A stretch of DNA of 38,379 bases from the NCBI GenBank assembly GCA_026392015.1, contig JAPLCW010000171.1, forward strand, positions 1-38,379. The letters are read 5' to 3'. The translations under genes and the position numbers were made by a program. How positions within the stretch are numbered: the stretch's first letter is position 1; each line of letters begins with the position of its first letter. Under the pieces are notes generated by a model that saw only the letters and a program-made list of their open reading frames with translations, ran no database searches and had not been told where the DNA came from. This DNA is from Candidatus Auribacterota bacterium (GTDB lineage Bacteria > Auribacterota > Tritonobacteria > UBA1439). Shown here in pieces: positions 1-7,349 of the stretch.

Positions 1-2
1 GC

Positions 3-139
3 AGCGCTTTTAGCACTTATCCATCTCCTCTGCCAACACTCTGCCTGCGTGAACATCTTGATTCCCTAAAAGACGTCTGATACCCTGATCATAGCCGATA
101 GAAAAGCTTCAAATCGCCATCAAAGTGCGTAAGTCGTGT
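3..139. repeat. Left copy of 137-bp inverted repeat shared by both window ends
   Basis: This stretch is the reverse complement of 38243-38379: position i pairs with 38382-i and identity breaks at 140/38242. The shared sequence supplies the last residues and the stop codon of the first array gene. On the strand read inward from the right end, one frame stays open for about 34 codons and ends in EEMDKC before a stop, so it may be the tail of a dispersed gene. I could not name the family. The likeliest reading is a multi-copy repeat at which the assembly stopped. Confidence 0.85.
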
Positions 140-1163
140 CATTATTTGACATGCCATTTCCATATTTTCCTATTATACTCGTGCTGGATCCCGTGTTTAA
201 CGTCAGGAAATTAATCCATAAACTAATCGTTAGTTTTCCTGATTGTGTAAAGTCATAAGCATTGTTGTTATTAGCATACGCGTACTGCCCCGATACACCT
301 GTTGTATATATTGCTTTATTCAGCTTTCCAGAATTAGTCCATCCAGCAGTATTTATAGTTAAAGAATTATTAGTGGCAGAAGCATCTGCACTTGTCAACC
401 CGCTTCCTTCATTCAAGTTCCAATAACCTACAAGACCATTATTTAAAAATGCAGAACTGTCGCTGACACTCTCCGCGTTCGATTTGCCGTAGTATATGTA
501 GATCGTCTTTGACCCCGCAGGCACCGAAGGAACCTTGACCCAGATCTTCGTCGAATCTGTGCCGATGCCCGACTTGATCCAACAATTGATGAGCGTGACC
601 TTATCGGAATCTGCGAACCTGACGTCAGCGCCATCTGAACGCATTTTTGCAGGAATCAACTCCTGGGTGTTCATGGTAATGAGGACTTGGTAATCCGTCA
701 ACGCCGAGCCGGAATTGGAGACGGTAATCGGTTTTCTATAGCCCCATCCAGAGAGCCATATCGGTGTCGATGTTGGTGTTATTGTTGGCGTTGGTGTCGG
801 CGTACCGGCGATGCATACTCTTCCCGTCTGAACCCCCCAACTGCCCGGTTGTGTGCAGAAAAACTTCTTCCCCAACTCAACATTATACGCAGTCGCATCG
901 CACTGGTCGTGTAATGCCTTGATTGCATCACCCAGCTCTCTTGTTGTTTTCATCGTCGAGCCGGGGGCTGCGCCTGGTTCCTGGAAACCACTCTGAACGG
1001 TCAGGGCCGAGCCGTTGACCAAATAGTCATACAGATTCTGAAGGGTATACATTCCGCTTCCCAATGATGGGGCACCAGGAGCATCAATGCTGCCCGCAAC
1101 CACCATTCCGCACAAAGCCGCTGCACCTATCACGATTACGGAAGCCACTAATGTTGCTCTCAT
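120..1163 (-). CDS. Array gene 1: secreted DUF2341 + LamG-like protein, 3' end cut at repeat
   Basis: Predicted secreted, probably carbohydrate- or surface-binding, of 347 residues. The start is ATG at 1163, behind a GGAGG eight bases upstream; the open frame continues further upstream only through a leader conserved in the array. A signal peptide (about 1-24) is followed by the array N-terminal domain (GSGMYTLQNLYDYL through FFCTQPGSWGVQTG, to about residue 115), a TPTPTPTITPT linker, a DUF2341 domain beginning WLSGWGYRKPITV (about 136-240), and the first half of a LamG/concanavalin-like domain (GLVGYWNLNEGSG). The LamG part is unfinished: its last residues DTTYAL and stop lie in the terminal repeat. 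Base composition turns AT-rich after the FLNNGL motif, suggesting a separately acquired module. Family names are from motif recognition; the binding role is inferred. Confidence 0.85.
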   Translation of the reverse strand: MRATLVASVIVIGAAALCGMVVAGSIDAPGAPSLGSGMYTLQNLYDYLVNGSALTVQSGFQEPGAAPGSTMKTTRELGDAIKALHDQCDATAYNVELGKKFFCTQPGSWGVQTGRVCIAGTPTPTPTITPTSTPIWLSGWGYRKPITVSNSGSALTDYQVLITMNTQELIPAKMRSDGADVRFADSDKVTLINCWIKSGIGTDSTKIWVKVPSVPAGSKTIYIYYGKSNAESVSDSSAFLNNGLVGYWNLNEGSGLTSADASATNNSLTINTAGWTNSGKLNKAIYTTGVSGQYAYANNNNAYDFTQSGKLTISLWINFLTLNTGSSTSIIGKYGNGMSNNDTTYAL

Positions 1164-1451
1164 CTTTGCTCCCTCCCTTAATTTGGCTGTTTCCCTTTTT
1201 ATAAAAGCCGGCCTTCCGGGAAAACCGGACAATAATGAAAAGATACCTTTGATAGTTCTCCCTCCGTGCCACCACAACCTGACAATATTAAATTTCCGAT
1301 CCATACCTGTGGTTCGTTCTGTTAAAATTGCCCCAACTGTCAGGAATACACCCCCTCTTCTGGGACCTCAAACCACAAAAAGATCCTGTTAGTCCATAGT
1401 CAAGCTGCGACCCCTAATTGCACTGATGACGCACTACCAAAAACCTTAGCC

Positions 1452-1592
1452 AGCAAAACATCGGATCTCATCTCGTATCTGGGCTATAAGCTTTGTCCAG
1501 ACGGTTCCATCGGGCTCCGGCTTAAAGAGCAAGGATCTTCTTACACGAAGATTCGGAGTTATCTCCGCAGGTGGGAAAGCGCGCACAAGTGA
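1452..1592 (+). pseudogene. Reverse transcriptase 3'-end remnant 1
   Basis: A 46-codon open stretch reads DLISYLGYKLCPDG...KEQGSSYTKIRSYLRRWESAHK then stop. It matches the end of bacterial retron-type RTs, where the FLGY box is followed by a thumb ending in YxRRW. About 20 residues between the FLGY box and KEQGSS are missing compared with remnant 3 (5641-6099), and no catalytic motifs remain upstream. It converges on array gene 2. In the gap from the leader of array gene 1 (about 1305) to this remnant I see no other gene. Confidence 0.7.
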
Positions 1593-1606
1593 ACGCCCAC
1601 CTGCGG
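1565..1606. terminator. Hairpin at end of RT remnant 1
   Basis: An 11-bp perfect stem (CCGCAGGTGGG at 1565-1575 with CCCACCTGCGG at 1596-1606) surrounds a 20-base loop. It overlaps the last codons of the RT remnant and lies about 100 bases beyond the stop of array gene 2. There is no T-run, so the terminator role is uncertain. Similar stems sit in the same place in the other three remnants. Confidence 0.5.
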
Positions 1607-1702
1607 ATGTCCAGATACAAAGTCCTATCGATTACACCGATGCGTCACGCGGGAATGAGGGGACATGGATCTTCTAGTGAAGTCCGCCACGGCTCCCCCA
1701 TA

Positions 1703-2719
1703 TTAGCGGACCCAAATTCTCCCCTTTTTACTTGCTGATGCCCCGGGGCAACTGGCGGTCCCGTAGTGGTAGTTGCTATAGTTAAGCCAACACCAACCCG
1801 AGACGGGGGGGGCCGGGTCCATGACCCAACCCATCGCGTTGGCATCATTCAAATTTCCGCAGTTAGTAATAGGGCTGGTTCCTGTGACGCTAATACTGCA
1901 ATCTGGGTGATACGCCTGGGCATTGCGTACTGTGTAGAGTGCTGTCATAGCGTAGTCGCGAATAGTGTCATTGGGAATGCTCGTAAAGTAGAACGTCCCG
2001 GTGAGTGCGTAGTCACCTAATTCGTACTTTACGATATTGAAACCCAGGTTACTCCATACTCCCTTATAAACATTGTCAGCATTCGCCGTTGGGTCTGTCA
2101 AATTTGTTCCAAATATGGTATTAAAATCTGCCGCATCGTATTGAGTGCTATTACACCTTGTTAGTACTAGGGTCCATCCTCCCCCGTTGGTGGTCATATC
2201 GCAGTAGACCGGGAAGGGAGTGGCTGCTCCTGAACCATCGGGGTCAATGGTGTAGGTGCCATCGCCTGCAGCCGGAGTCGCCGTTTTAATGGCTTTACAG
2301 GATGCGTAAACGCCATATGGTGTTATTGTCGGTGTTATGGTTGGGGTTGGGGTTGGGGTTGGCTGCATTAACCCGGTCCCCGTCTGCACTCCCCAACTCC
2401 CCGGCTGCGTGCAGAAGAACGTCCAGCCTGCCTCAACATGGGCAGCGGTCACATTGCTCTGGGAGAGAATCCCATGGAGGGTGTCGTAAATTTCTTTTGT
2501 AGTCTTCATCGTCGGGCCCGGCGCCGCGAGGGGCTCCTGGAAACTGGGGACAGGTGTTGCCTCTATCCCCGAATTCAGGTAGTCATAGATTTGGGAGAGT
2601 GAATACATCCCGCTTCCCGCTGACGGGGCGCCGGGTGAATCAACACTCCCGGCAACCACCATGCCGCACAAAGCCGCCGCGAATATCACGCTTAAAGTTA
2701 TTACCGTCATTCTTTTCAT
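1703..2719 (-). CDS. Array gene 2: secreted fibrinogen-like domain protein
   Basis: A 338-residue predicted extracellular protein. ATG at 2719 is preceded by GGAGTGATGAGAG. Signal peptide 1-24, array N-terminal domain to about 118 (SGMYSLSQIYDYLNSG, FFCTQPGSWGVQTG), TPTPTPTITPT linker, then a bacterial fibrinogen-like C-terminal domain of about 200 residues: SCKAIK, GDGTYTIDPDGSG, PFPVYCDMTTNGGGWTLV and the terminal GRIWVR. Fibrinogen-like domains usually bind sugars or proteins; binding here is inferred. The tail WVR/YVR recurs in array genes 5 and 6. It is convergent with RT remnant 1. The start of this gene is 174 bases from the stop of array gene 3, and that gap holds only its leader. Confidence 0.88.
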   Translation of the reverse strand: MKRMTVITLSVIFAAALCGMVVAGSVDSPGAPSAGSGMYSLSQIYDYLNSGIEATPVPSFQEPLAAPGPTMKTTKEIYDTLHGILSQSNVTAAHVEAGWTFFCTQPGSWGVQTGTGLMQPTPTPTPTITPTITPYGVYASCKAIKTATPAAGDGTYTIDPDGSGAATPFPVYCDMTTNGGGWTLVLTRCNSTQYDAADFNTIFGTNLTDPTANADNVYKGVWSNLGFNIVKYELGDYALTGTFYFTSIPNDTIRDYAMTALYTVRNAQAYHPDCSISVTGTSPITNCGNLNDANAMGWVMDPAPPVSGWCWLNYSNYHYGTASCPGASASKKGRIWVR

Positions 2720-2893
2720 CTCTCATCACTCCTTTGATATGGCTGTTTCCTTCTTATTCTAACCGGCCTTCCAGAAGAATTGAATAATGCTTAAATAACA
2801 CCTTATTCAGAAACATCTAATTCTGACATCGAAAGCCGAAATATCCAGGATAAAGATTGAACCCCAGAGGCTCCCCAGAGACCTTTTCTCTTC

Positions 2894-4288
2894 TTACATT
2901 TCCTCCGTCCCCACGCTCGCGGTCGGCGCAGGGATTGCAAAAACTGCACGTCCATTTCCATTGTTGTAGAGTTGAGAAATTTCCTGATTTGTAAGACTTC
3001 TATTCCAATAGCCTATTTCATCAAGTCCTCCTGATAAATCCTTTGAAAATAGATTTGGGAAACTGCCTGCCTGACCCATTTCACCTGTTTGAGTTTCAGT
3101 ATCTACTTGAGACCCGTTAACAAATAAATATTCAGTTGTCGCATCCTGTCTAATTGTAATCATATGATAATTTACTGTATCTTCGTTTGTACTGGTATTA
3201 AGCGGGTTTGAGAGACCTCCTACTACACAATAATGTCCCCGTGCATTTCCTTCGTGATAATAACAATATGTCCCTGAACCTACCGGTTCTGAAACACCTG
3301 TTCGAAAATAATTGGTTTCATTTTGTGATGATTTAACCCACCAATTCATTGTAAATTGAGTTTCACCTGATGCAAACGCACTATTTATTTTGAATTGATT
3401 TGATGAACCATCAACTGCAAATCCATGTCCAACTATTCCCGCACCAGTACCTGCTGATGCTGTTCCCGTCAATGTGATATTTCCATAATCAGTTATAACT
3501 TTATTATCTGTATCTTCTCCATTGTGATACCATCTTAATCCACTATTTAGAAATTTAGAACTGTCGCTGACACTCCCCGCGCCCGAGTTTCCGTAGTACA
3601 CGTAGATCATCTTTGACCCCGCAGGCACGGAGGGAACCTTGACCCAGATTTTCGTCGAAGCTGTGTTGATGCCCGATTTGATCCAGCAGTTTATAAGGGT
3701 GATCTCATCGGAATCGGTGAACCTGATATCGCCGCCATCTGAACGCATTTTTGCAGGAATCAACTCCTCCGTGTTCATGGTAAGGAGGACTTGGTAATCC
3801 GTCAACGCCGAGCCGGAGTTGGAGAGGGTAATCGGTTTCCTATAGCCCCAGCCGGAGAGCCAAACCGGTGTTGGTGTTAATGTGGGTGTTACTGTTGGTG
3901 TTATTGTTGGTGTTGGTGTCGGCGTACCTGCGATGCATACTTTTCCCGTCTGAATACCCCAGCTTCCTGGTTGTGTGCAGAAGAATGGCTTGCCCAACGC
4001 AACATCATAAGCGGTCGTCGCATTGAGCTGCTCAAGCATCGCTTTAATATCATCCCCGATCTGCCTCGTGCTCTTCATGGTGCTGGCCGTTGGCCCGGAC
4101 AAGGGTTCCTGAAAACCGCTGCGCACCGTAAGCTCTGTGCCACTCATCAGGTAATCGTACAGGTTCTGGAGCGTGTACATCCCGCTTCCCACTGATGGGG
4201 CACCGGGTGAATCAACACTCCCGGCAATCGCCATGCCGTACAAAGCCGCCGTAACTATCATGCTCACTACCACTATCAATCTTCTCAT
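2894..4288 (-). CDS. Array gene 3: secreted DUF2341 + LamG-like protein (intact)
   Basis: 464 residues, the complete version of the gene 1 architecture. Start ATG at 4288 follows AGGAGGAAGGAAA; a longer in-frame start at 4351 would add leader-encoded residues and is less likely. Signal peptide, N-terminal domain (SGMYTLQNLYDYLMSG), linker, DUF2341 (WLSGWGYRKPITL to IYVYYGNSG), then a LamG/concanavalin-like domain with the typical closing strand GGLDEIGYWNRSLTNQEI. The DUF2341 part matches gene 1 closely, but after FLNSGL the two proteins diverge and this DNA (about 2940-3560) is clearly AT-rich compared with the upstream half. That marks a domain junction. No RT remnant lies beyond its stop, unlike genes 2, 4, 5 and 6. 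Confidence 0.88.
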   Translation of the reverse strand: MRRLIVVVSMIVTAALYGMAIAGSVDSPGAPSVGSGMYTLQNLYDYLMSGTELTVRSGFQEPLSGPTASTMKSTRQIGDDIKAMLEQLNATTAYDVALGKPFFCTQPGSWGIQTGKVCIAGTPTPTPTITPTVTPTLTPTPVWLSGWGYRKPITLSNSGSALTDYQVLLTMNTEELIPAKMRSDGGDIRFTDSDEITLINCWIKSGINTASTKIWVKVPSVPAGSKMIYVYYGNSGAGSVSDSSKFLNSGLRWYHNGEDTDNKVITDYGNITLTGTASAGTGAGIVGHGFAVDGSSNQFKINSAFASGETQFTMNWWVKSSQNETNYFRTGVSEPVGSGTYCYYHEGNARGHYCVVGGLSNPLNTSTNEDTVNYHMITIRQDATTEYLFVNGSQVDTETQTGEMGQAGSFPNLFSKDLSGGLDEIGYWNRSLTNQEISQLYNNGNGRAVFAIPAPTASVGTEEM

Positions 4289-4408
4289 TTTCCTTCCTCC
4301 TTTTTCCGCCGTAAATGCGGTTTTGTTTTCTTGCCGCAAGGTTAAACGCAAAGTAATTTTTATCTATTTCTTCTCTGCGTCCTCTGCGCCTCTGCGGCTA
4401 AAATACAT

Positions 4409-4527
4409 CCTATCAACGGCATCGGGATTTCATCCGAATTTGCTCGTCGGATGAGATTGAAGTTACTCTCCGGCTTAAAGAGCAAGGATCTTCTTACACG
4501 AAGATTCGGATTTATCTCCGCAGGTGA
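4409..4527 (+). pseudogene. Reverse transcriptase 3'-end remnant 2 (frameshifted)
   Basis: Two overlapping frames together reproduce the end of remnant 3: INGIGISSEFARRMRLKLL in one frame, then LKEQGSSYTKIRIYLRR and a stop in the next. The frameshift and the early stop in place of the final Trp show decay. It points toward the stop of array gene 4 at 4570. The bases just before it (about 4365-4400) resemble a common intergenic repeat (CTCTGCGTCCTCTGCGCC) that recurs near 38175 in the other orientation. Confidence 0.65.
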
Positions 4528-4556
4528 GAAAGCGCACATCGACCGCCCACCTGTGG
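4518..4556. terminator. Hairpin at end of RT remnant 2
   Basis: Stem of CCGCAGGTGAG (4518-4528) with CCCACCTGTGG (4546-4556), 9 of 11 positions pairing. It ends 14 bases from the stop of array gene 4. Position and sequence match the hairpin of remnant 1. Confidence 0.45.
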
Positions 4557-4569
4557 ATGATAGCATACT

Positions 4570-5355
4570 TCAGGGAACACAGACGCACAATGCATGAGAA
4601 TCGACCCCGGGAAAAACGGCGCAGTCCTTAGCCACGGCCGACGACCGCACGATGCACCTTGTGGTGTCCCATGCAGGTTGCTTCGACCAAGTCGAATTCT
4701 GATAACAATCCCACTCATTTCCCTTGAACTCTCTACAAATGCTGCAGGTCGAATTATCATTCCAGTTCCCCGGCCTACAACTCAACAAGTTGTCTGCACA
4801 TACTGTGTCGCATGAGTTCCCCCCCGCGGCCGTAAAGAACCAACAGCCGTAGTCGTCAGGATAAGAGAGTTGGGTAGCTCTCCACTTGCCGTCCATCGCC
4901 TCGCACCTGGCCTGGCCCCACGTTGGTGTTGGTGTCGGTGTCGATGTTGGTGTTATTGTTGGTGTTGGTGTTATTGTTGGCGTCGGCGTCGGCGTACCGG
5001 CGCTGCATATTTTTCCTGTCTGCACTCCCCAGCTTCCTGACTGTGTGCAGAAAAAAGTCTTGCCCAACACAACATCATAAGCAGTCGCGTTGCACTGGGC
5101 AAATTTCACCTTGATATCATTGTAAATCTGCTTCGTTGTCTTCATAGTCGGCCCGGGAGCCGCGCCGGGCTCCTGGAAGGCGGGGACAGGAGTTACGTCT
5201 ATCCCCGAGTTCATGTAATCATATATCTGCGAGAGCGAATACATCCCGCTTCCCGCTGAGGGGGCACCGGGTGAATCAACACTCCCGGCAATCGCCATGC
5301 CGCACACACCCGCCGCAAACGTCACGATTACAACTACCACTAATGTTGTTTTCAT
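4570..5355 (-). CDS. Array gene 4: secreted Cys-rich variant
   Basis: 261 residues. ATG at 5355 follows a GGAGGGAGCAAAG ribosome-binding site. Signal peptide, array N-terminal domain (SGMYSLSQIYDYMNSG, FFCTQSGSWGVQTG), the longest linker of the array ([20 protein letters not shown]) and a C-terminal module of about 115 residues with at least 12 cysteines, including CWFFTAAGGNSCDTVCAD and ending CVCVP. This resembles Cys-rich modules with a CW(F/Y)-x-(G/A)-x-CxxVC pattern found in secreted proteins of other bacteria, but I know no family name or function. The many cysteines suggest disulfide bonds and an extracytoplasmic location. It is convergent with RT remnant 2. Confidence 0.85.
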   Translation of the reverse strand: MKTTLVVVVIVTFAAGVCGMAIAGSVDSPGAPSAGSGMYSLSQIYDYMNSGIDVTPVPAFQEPGAAPGPTMKTTKQIYNDIKVKFAQCNATAYDVVLGKTFFCTQSGSWGVQTGKICSAGTPTPTPTITPTPTITPTSTPTPTPTWGQARCEAMDGKWRATQLSYPDDYGCWFFTAAGGNSCDTVCADNLLSCRPGNWNDNSTCSICREFKGNEWDCYQNSTWSKQPAWDTTRCIVRSSAVAKDCAVFPGVDSHALCVCVP

Positions 5356-5640
5356 CTTTGCTCCCTCCTTTAGTTTGGCTGTTTCCCTTTTATATAAACC
5401 AGTCTTCCTGGAAGAATTGAATAGTACTATAAAAAACATCACTACTGTCCGGTTATAACATAGACAATTGCAGCTGGTTATCAACATTGGCATCTGCTGT
5501 CAGTTGTTCTGACTCTGTAAGTACTTGCAGCAGAGGACGATTTTCGAAAAGGGTTAGGCTCAAAATCTGTACCACTCCTGAGATAAATGAGCATCAAAGG
5601 GGATATGCCATGGTTAGCTTGACAGACACAATAATGAACA

Positions 5641-6099
5641 TCTCACCATGGCCCTCAAACCACGACACAGGGTCTCTCTCTCGGGTATTCTCTCTGTCCG
5701 ATCCTGACTGAACTCTACCTCCTTGAACTTGATAAGGCTTTTGACTCCGATAGAGACATTCATTACCAAAGATTTTGCGACTATATCATTATCCTCGCCA
5801 AAACAAAGTGGCGGCAGAAACGAGCTGTGAGAAAGATCAAGAAGATTCTAAGCCGGTTAAAATTAACCTCCCGCTACAAAAAGACTTTTGCCGGTAAAAC
5901 ATCGGATCTCATCGCTTATCCGGAATACAAGATCTATCCCAGCGGCGCAATCGGGATTTCATCCGAATCAACTCGGCGGATAAAAATGAAGTCACTCCCG
6001 CTTAAAGAGCAAGGATCTTCTTACATGAAGATTCGGAGTTATCTCCGCCGCTGGCAGGGAGCAATGCGGCCGTCACACGCCCTTGCCAGCAGCTGCTAA
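5641..6099 (+). pseudogene. Reverse transcriptase remnant 3 with degenerate active site
   Basis: The longest RT remnant: one open frame of about 150 codons to the stop at 6097-6099. It contains motif 4 (QGLSLGYSLCP, then LYLLELDKAF), the active-site motif 5 region (RFCDYIIILAKTKW), motif 6 (LKLTSRYKKTFAGK), a changed FLGY box (PEYKIYPSG) and the thumb end (SSYMKIRSYLRRWQGAM). In functional relatives motif 5 is R-Y-M-D-D; here it is R-F-C-D-Y, so the second catalytic Asp is lost. Upstream in this frame stops appear, and the palm N-terminus with the motif 3 Asp was not found, so the gene is truncated. Motif 4 is of the QG...SL.P type, not the SQ type of canonical diversity-generating retroelements. 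It converges on array gene 5. Confidence 0.75.
6050..6090. terminator. Hairpin at end of RT remnant 3
   Basis: Stem of GCTGGCAGGG (6050-6059) with CCCTTGCCAGC (6080-6090), one bulged base. It holds the same place as the hairpins of remnants 1 and 2 but with a different stem sequence, so structure is kept while sequence changes. It lies 36 bases from the stop of array gene 5. Confidence 0.45.
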
Positions 6100-6125
6100 A
6101 ACGATGCACATCCGAGGCTACTAGC

Positions 6126-7184
6126 CTACCGCACCCACTGGTACGAGGCCACCGTCCAAACGTTGTCGCTGGGAGGAGTACACGGTGAGCCCTGGCTCCC
6201 CGCACCGGGCTCGTAAAGGCATCTGTATTGTATATACGTCGGTATCGAAGTAGCAGACCCCGGAGCCCACTCGCCTACCCCGTCATACCAACCCTCCTCT
6301 AGCGCCCCATACGTATCAGTCGGCAGACATTTAGCGCGATATGAAAGCCCGTTCTCGTTTTTGCTGCACCACGCCGCGTCGATCTTGTAAGTTCCATCGA
6401 ATTTGAGTAACCGCTTGAATGTAAAATCACTTATGCGATGCGTTCCGCATGTACCCGCAGTTACTGCCAACTCAGTGTAGCTGGCACCATCGTTGATTTT
6501 GTTGTTGCATATATCGAGTGACCAATCTCCGGATGACTGCACTTCTAGAAAATTAGTCGCTACTGCCCCATGTCCAGTGAAGAGGGTAGCCGACAACACT
6601 GAGCTACCCCTAAACCCGGCGAGAGTCCAGCCGCCGCCGTCGGTGGTCATGTCGCAGTAGACAGTGAAGGGAGTGTCTGCTCCTTGGCCATCGGGGTCAA
6701 TGGTGTAGACACCATCGCCTGTAGAACCCCCGGTATCCTTAATGGTTTTACAAGATGAGTAATCTACTACTGGTGTTGATGTTGGGATTATGGTTGGGGT
6801 TTGGGTTGGGGTTGCTGTCGGTCTCGGCAGCACACTTAATGTTCCCGTCTGCACTCCCCAGTTTCCCGGCTGTGTGCAGAAGAACTTCTTGCCCTGCTCG
6901 ACATTAACGGTGGTTGTATCGCACTCGGTGAACTTCGCCTTGATGTCCTCGTAAATCTGCTTCATCGTCTTCATTGTGGATCCGGGAGCCGCGCCGGGTT
7001 CCTGAAAGGCGGGAACAGGCGTTACATCTATCCCCGAGTTCAGGTAGTCATAAGTTTGAGAGAGTGTATACATCCCGCTTCCCGATGTTGGGGCGCCGGG
7101 TGAATCAATACTTCCGGCAATCGCCATGCCGCACAAAGCCGCCGCAATTATCACGCTTAAAGCTACCACCATCAGTTTTCTCAT
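6126..7184 (-). CDS. Array gene 5: secreted fibrinogen-like domain protein
   Basis: 352 residues. ATG at 7184 follows AAAGGAGGGATGAGAG. Signal peptide 1-23, array N-terminal domain (SGMYTLSQTYDYLNSG; FFCTQPGNWGVQTG), a linker of TATPTQTPTIIPTSTP type, then a fibrinogen-like domain starting SSCKTIKDTGGSTGDGVYTI with the core PFTVYCDMTTDGGGWTL and ending YQWVR. Beyond the shared first 45 residues of the domain, its sequence differs completely from genes 2 and 6, and it has several extra cysteines. Probably a surface or secreted ligand-binding protein (inferred). RT remnant 3 converges on its 3' end and RT remnant 4 abuts its leader. Confidence 0.87.
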   Translation of the reverse strand: MRKLMVVALSVIIAAALCGMAIAGSIDSPGAPTSGSGMYTLSQTYDYLNSGIDVTPVPAFQEPGAAPGSTMKTMKQIYEDIKAKFTECDTTTVNVEQGKKFFCTQPGNWGVQTGTLSVLPRPTATPTQTPTIIPTSTPVVDYSSCKTIKDTGGSTGDGVYTIDPDGQGADTPFTVYCDMTTDGGGWTLAGFRGSSVLSATLFTGHGAVATNFLEVQSSGDWSLDICNNKINDGASYTELAVTAGTCGTHRISDFTFKRLLKFDGTYKIDAAWCSKNENGLSYRAKCLPTDTYGALEEGWYDGVGEWAPGSATSIPTYIQYRCLYEPGAGSQGSPCTPPSDNVWTVASYQWVR

Positions 7185-7207
7185 CTCTCATCCCTCCTTT
7201 GGGTTCC

Positions 7208-7294
7208 GGATCTTCTCCATAAAAGATCCGGAGTTATCGCCGCAGGTGGCAGGGAGCAATGCGACCGCCACACTCCCTTGCCAGCAGCGGCTAA
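7208..7294 (+). pseudogene. Reverse transcriptase 3'-end remnant 4
   Basis: Only the last 28 codons survive, with an in-frame stop: GSSP(stop)KIRSYRRRWQGAMRPPHSLASSG. It aligns with remnant 3 (GSSYMKIRSYLRRWQGAMRPSHALASSC), including residues after the RRW box. It points at the stop of array gene 6 (7350). Its upstream edge lies in the leader of array gene 5, suggesting that gene 5 with its leader replaced most of this RT copy. Confidence 0.65.
7247..7283. terminator. Hairpin at end of RT remnant 4
   Basis: Stem of TGGCAGGGAG (7247-7256) with CTCCCTTGCCA (7273-7283) and one bulge, in the same position as in remnant 3. It lies 67 bases beyond the stop of array gene 6. No T-run follows. Confidence 0.4.
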
Positions 7295-7349
7295 ATTATT
7301 GACCAGGGTGCGACCCTGACTCCACACCGTCAACAAGGTCGTCCATCTC

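Noticed and set aside
1140..1163. Lipoprotein signal (LCGM) in the array proteins
   Set aside because: The residue before Cys is Leu, and gene 3 has Tyr instead of Cys, so a lipobox is unlikely; a normal signal peptide ending near VAGS or IAGS fits.
4886..5114. Plus-strand open frames rich in Gly-Val repeats
   Set aside because: They are antisense readings of the Thr-Pro linker of array gene 4; similar false frames occur at 7910-8267 and, on the minus strand, at 14865-15237.
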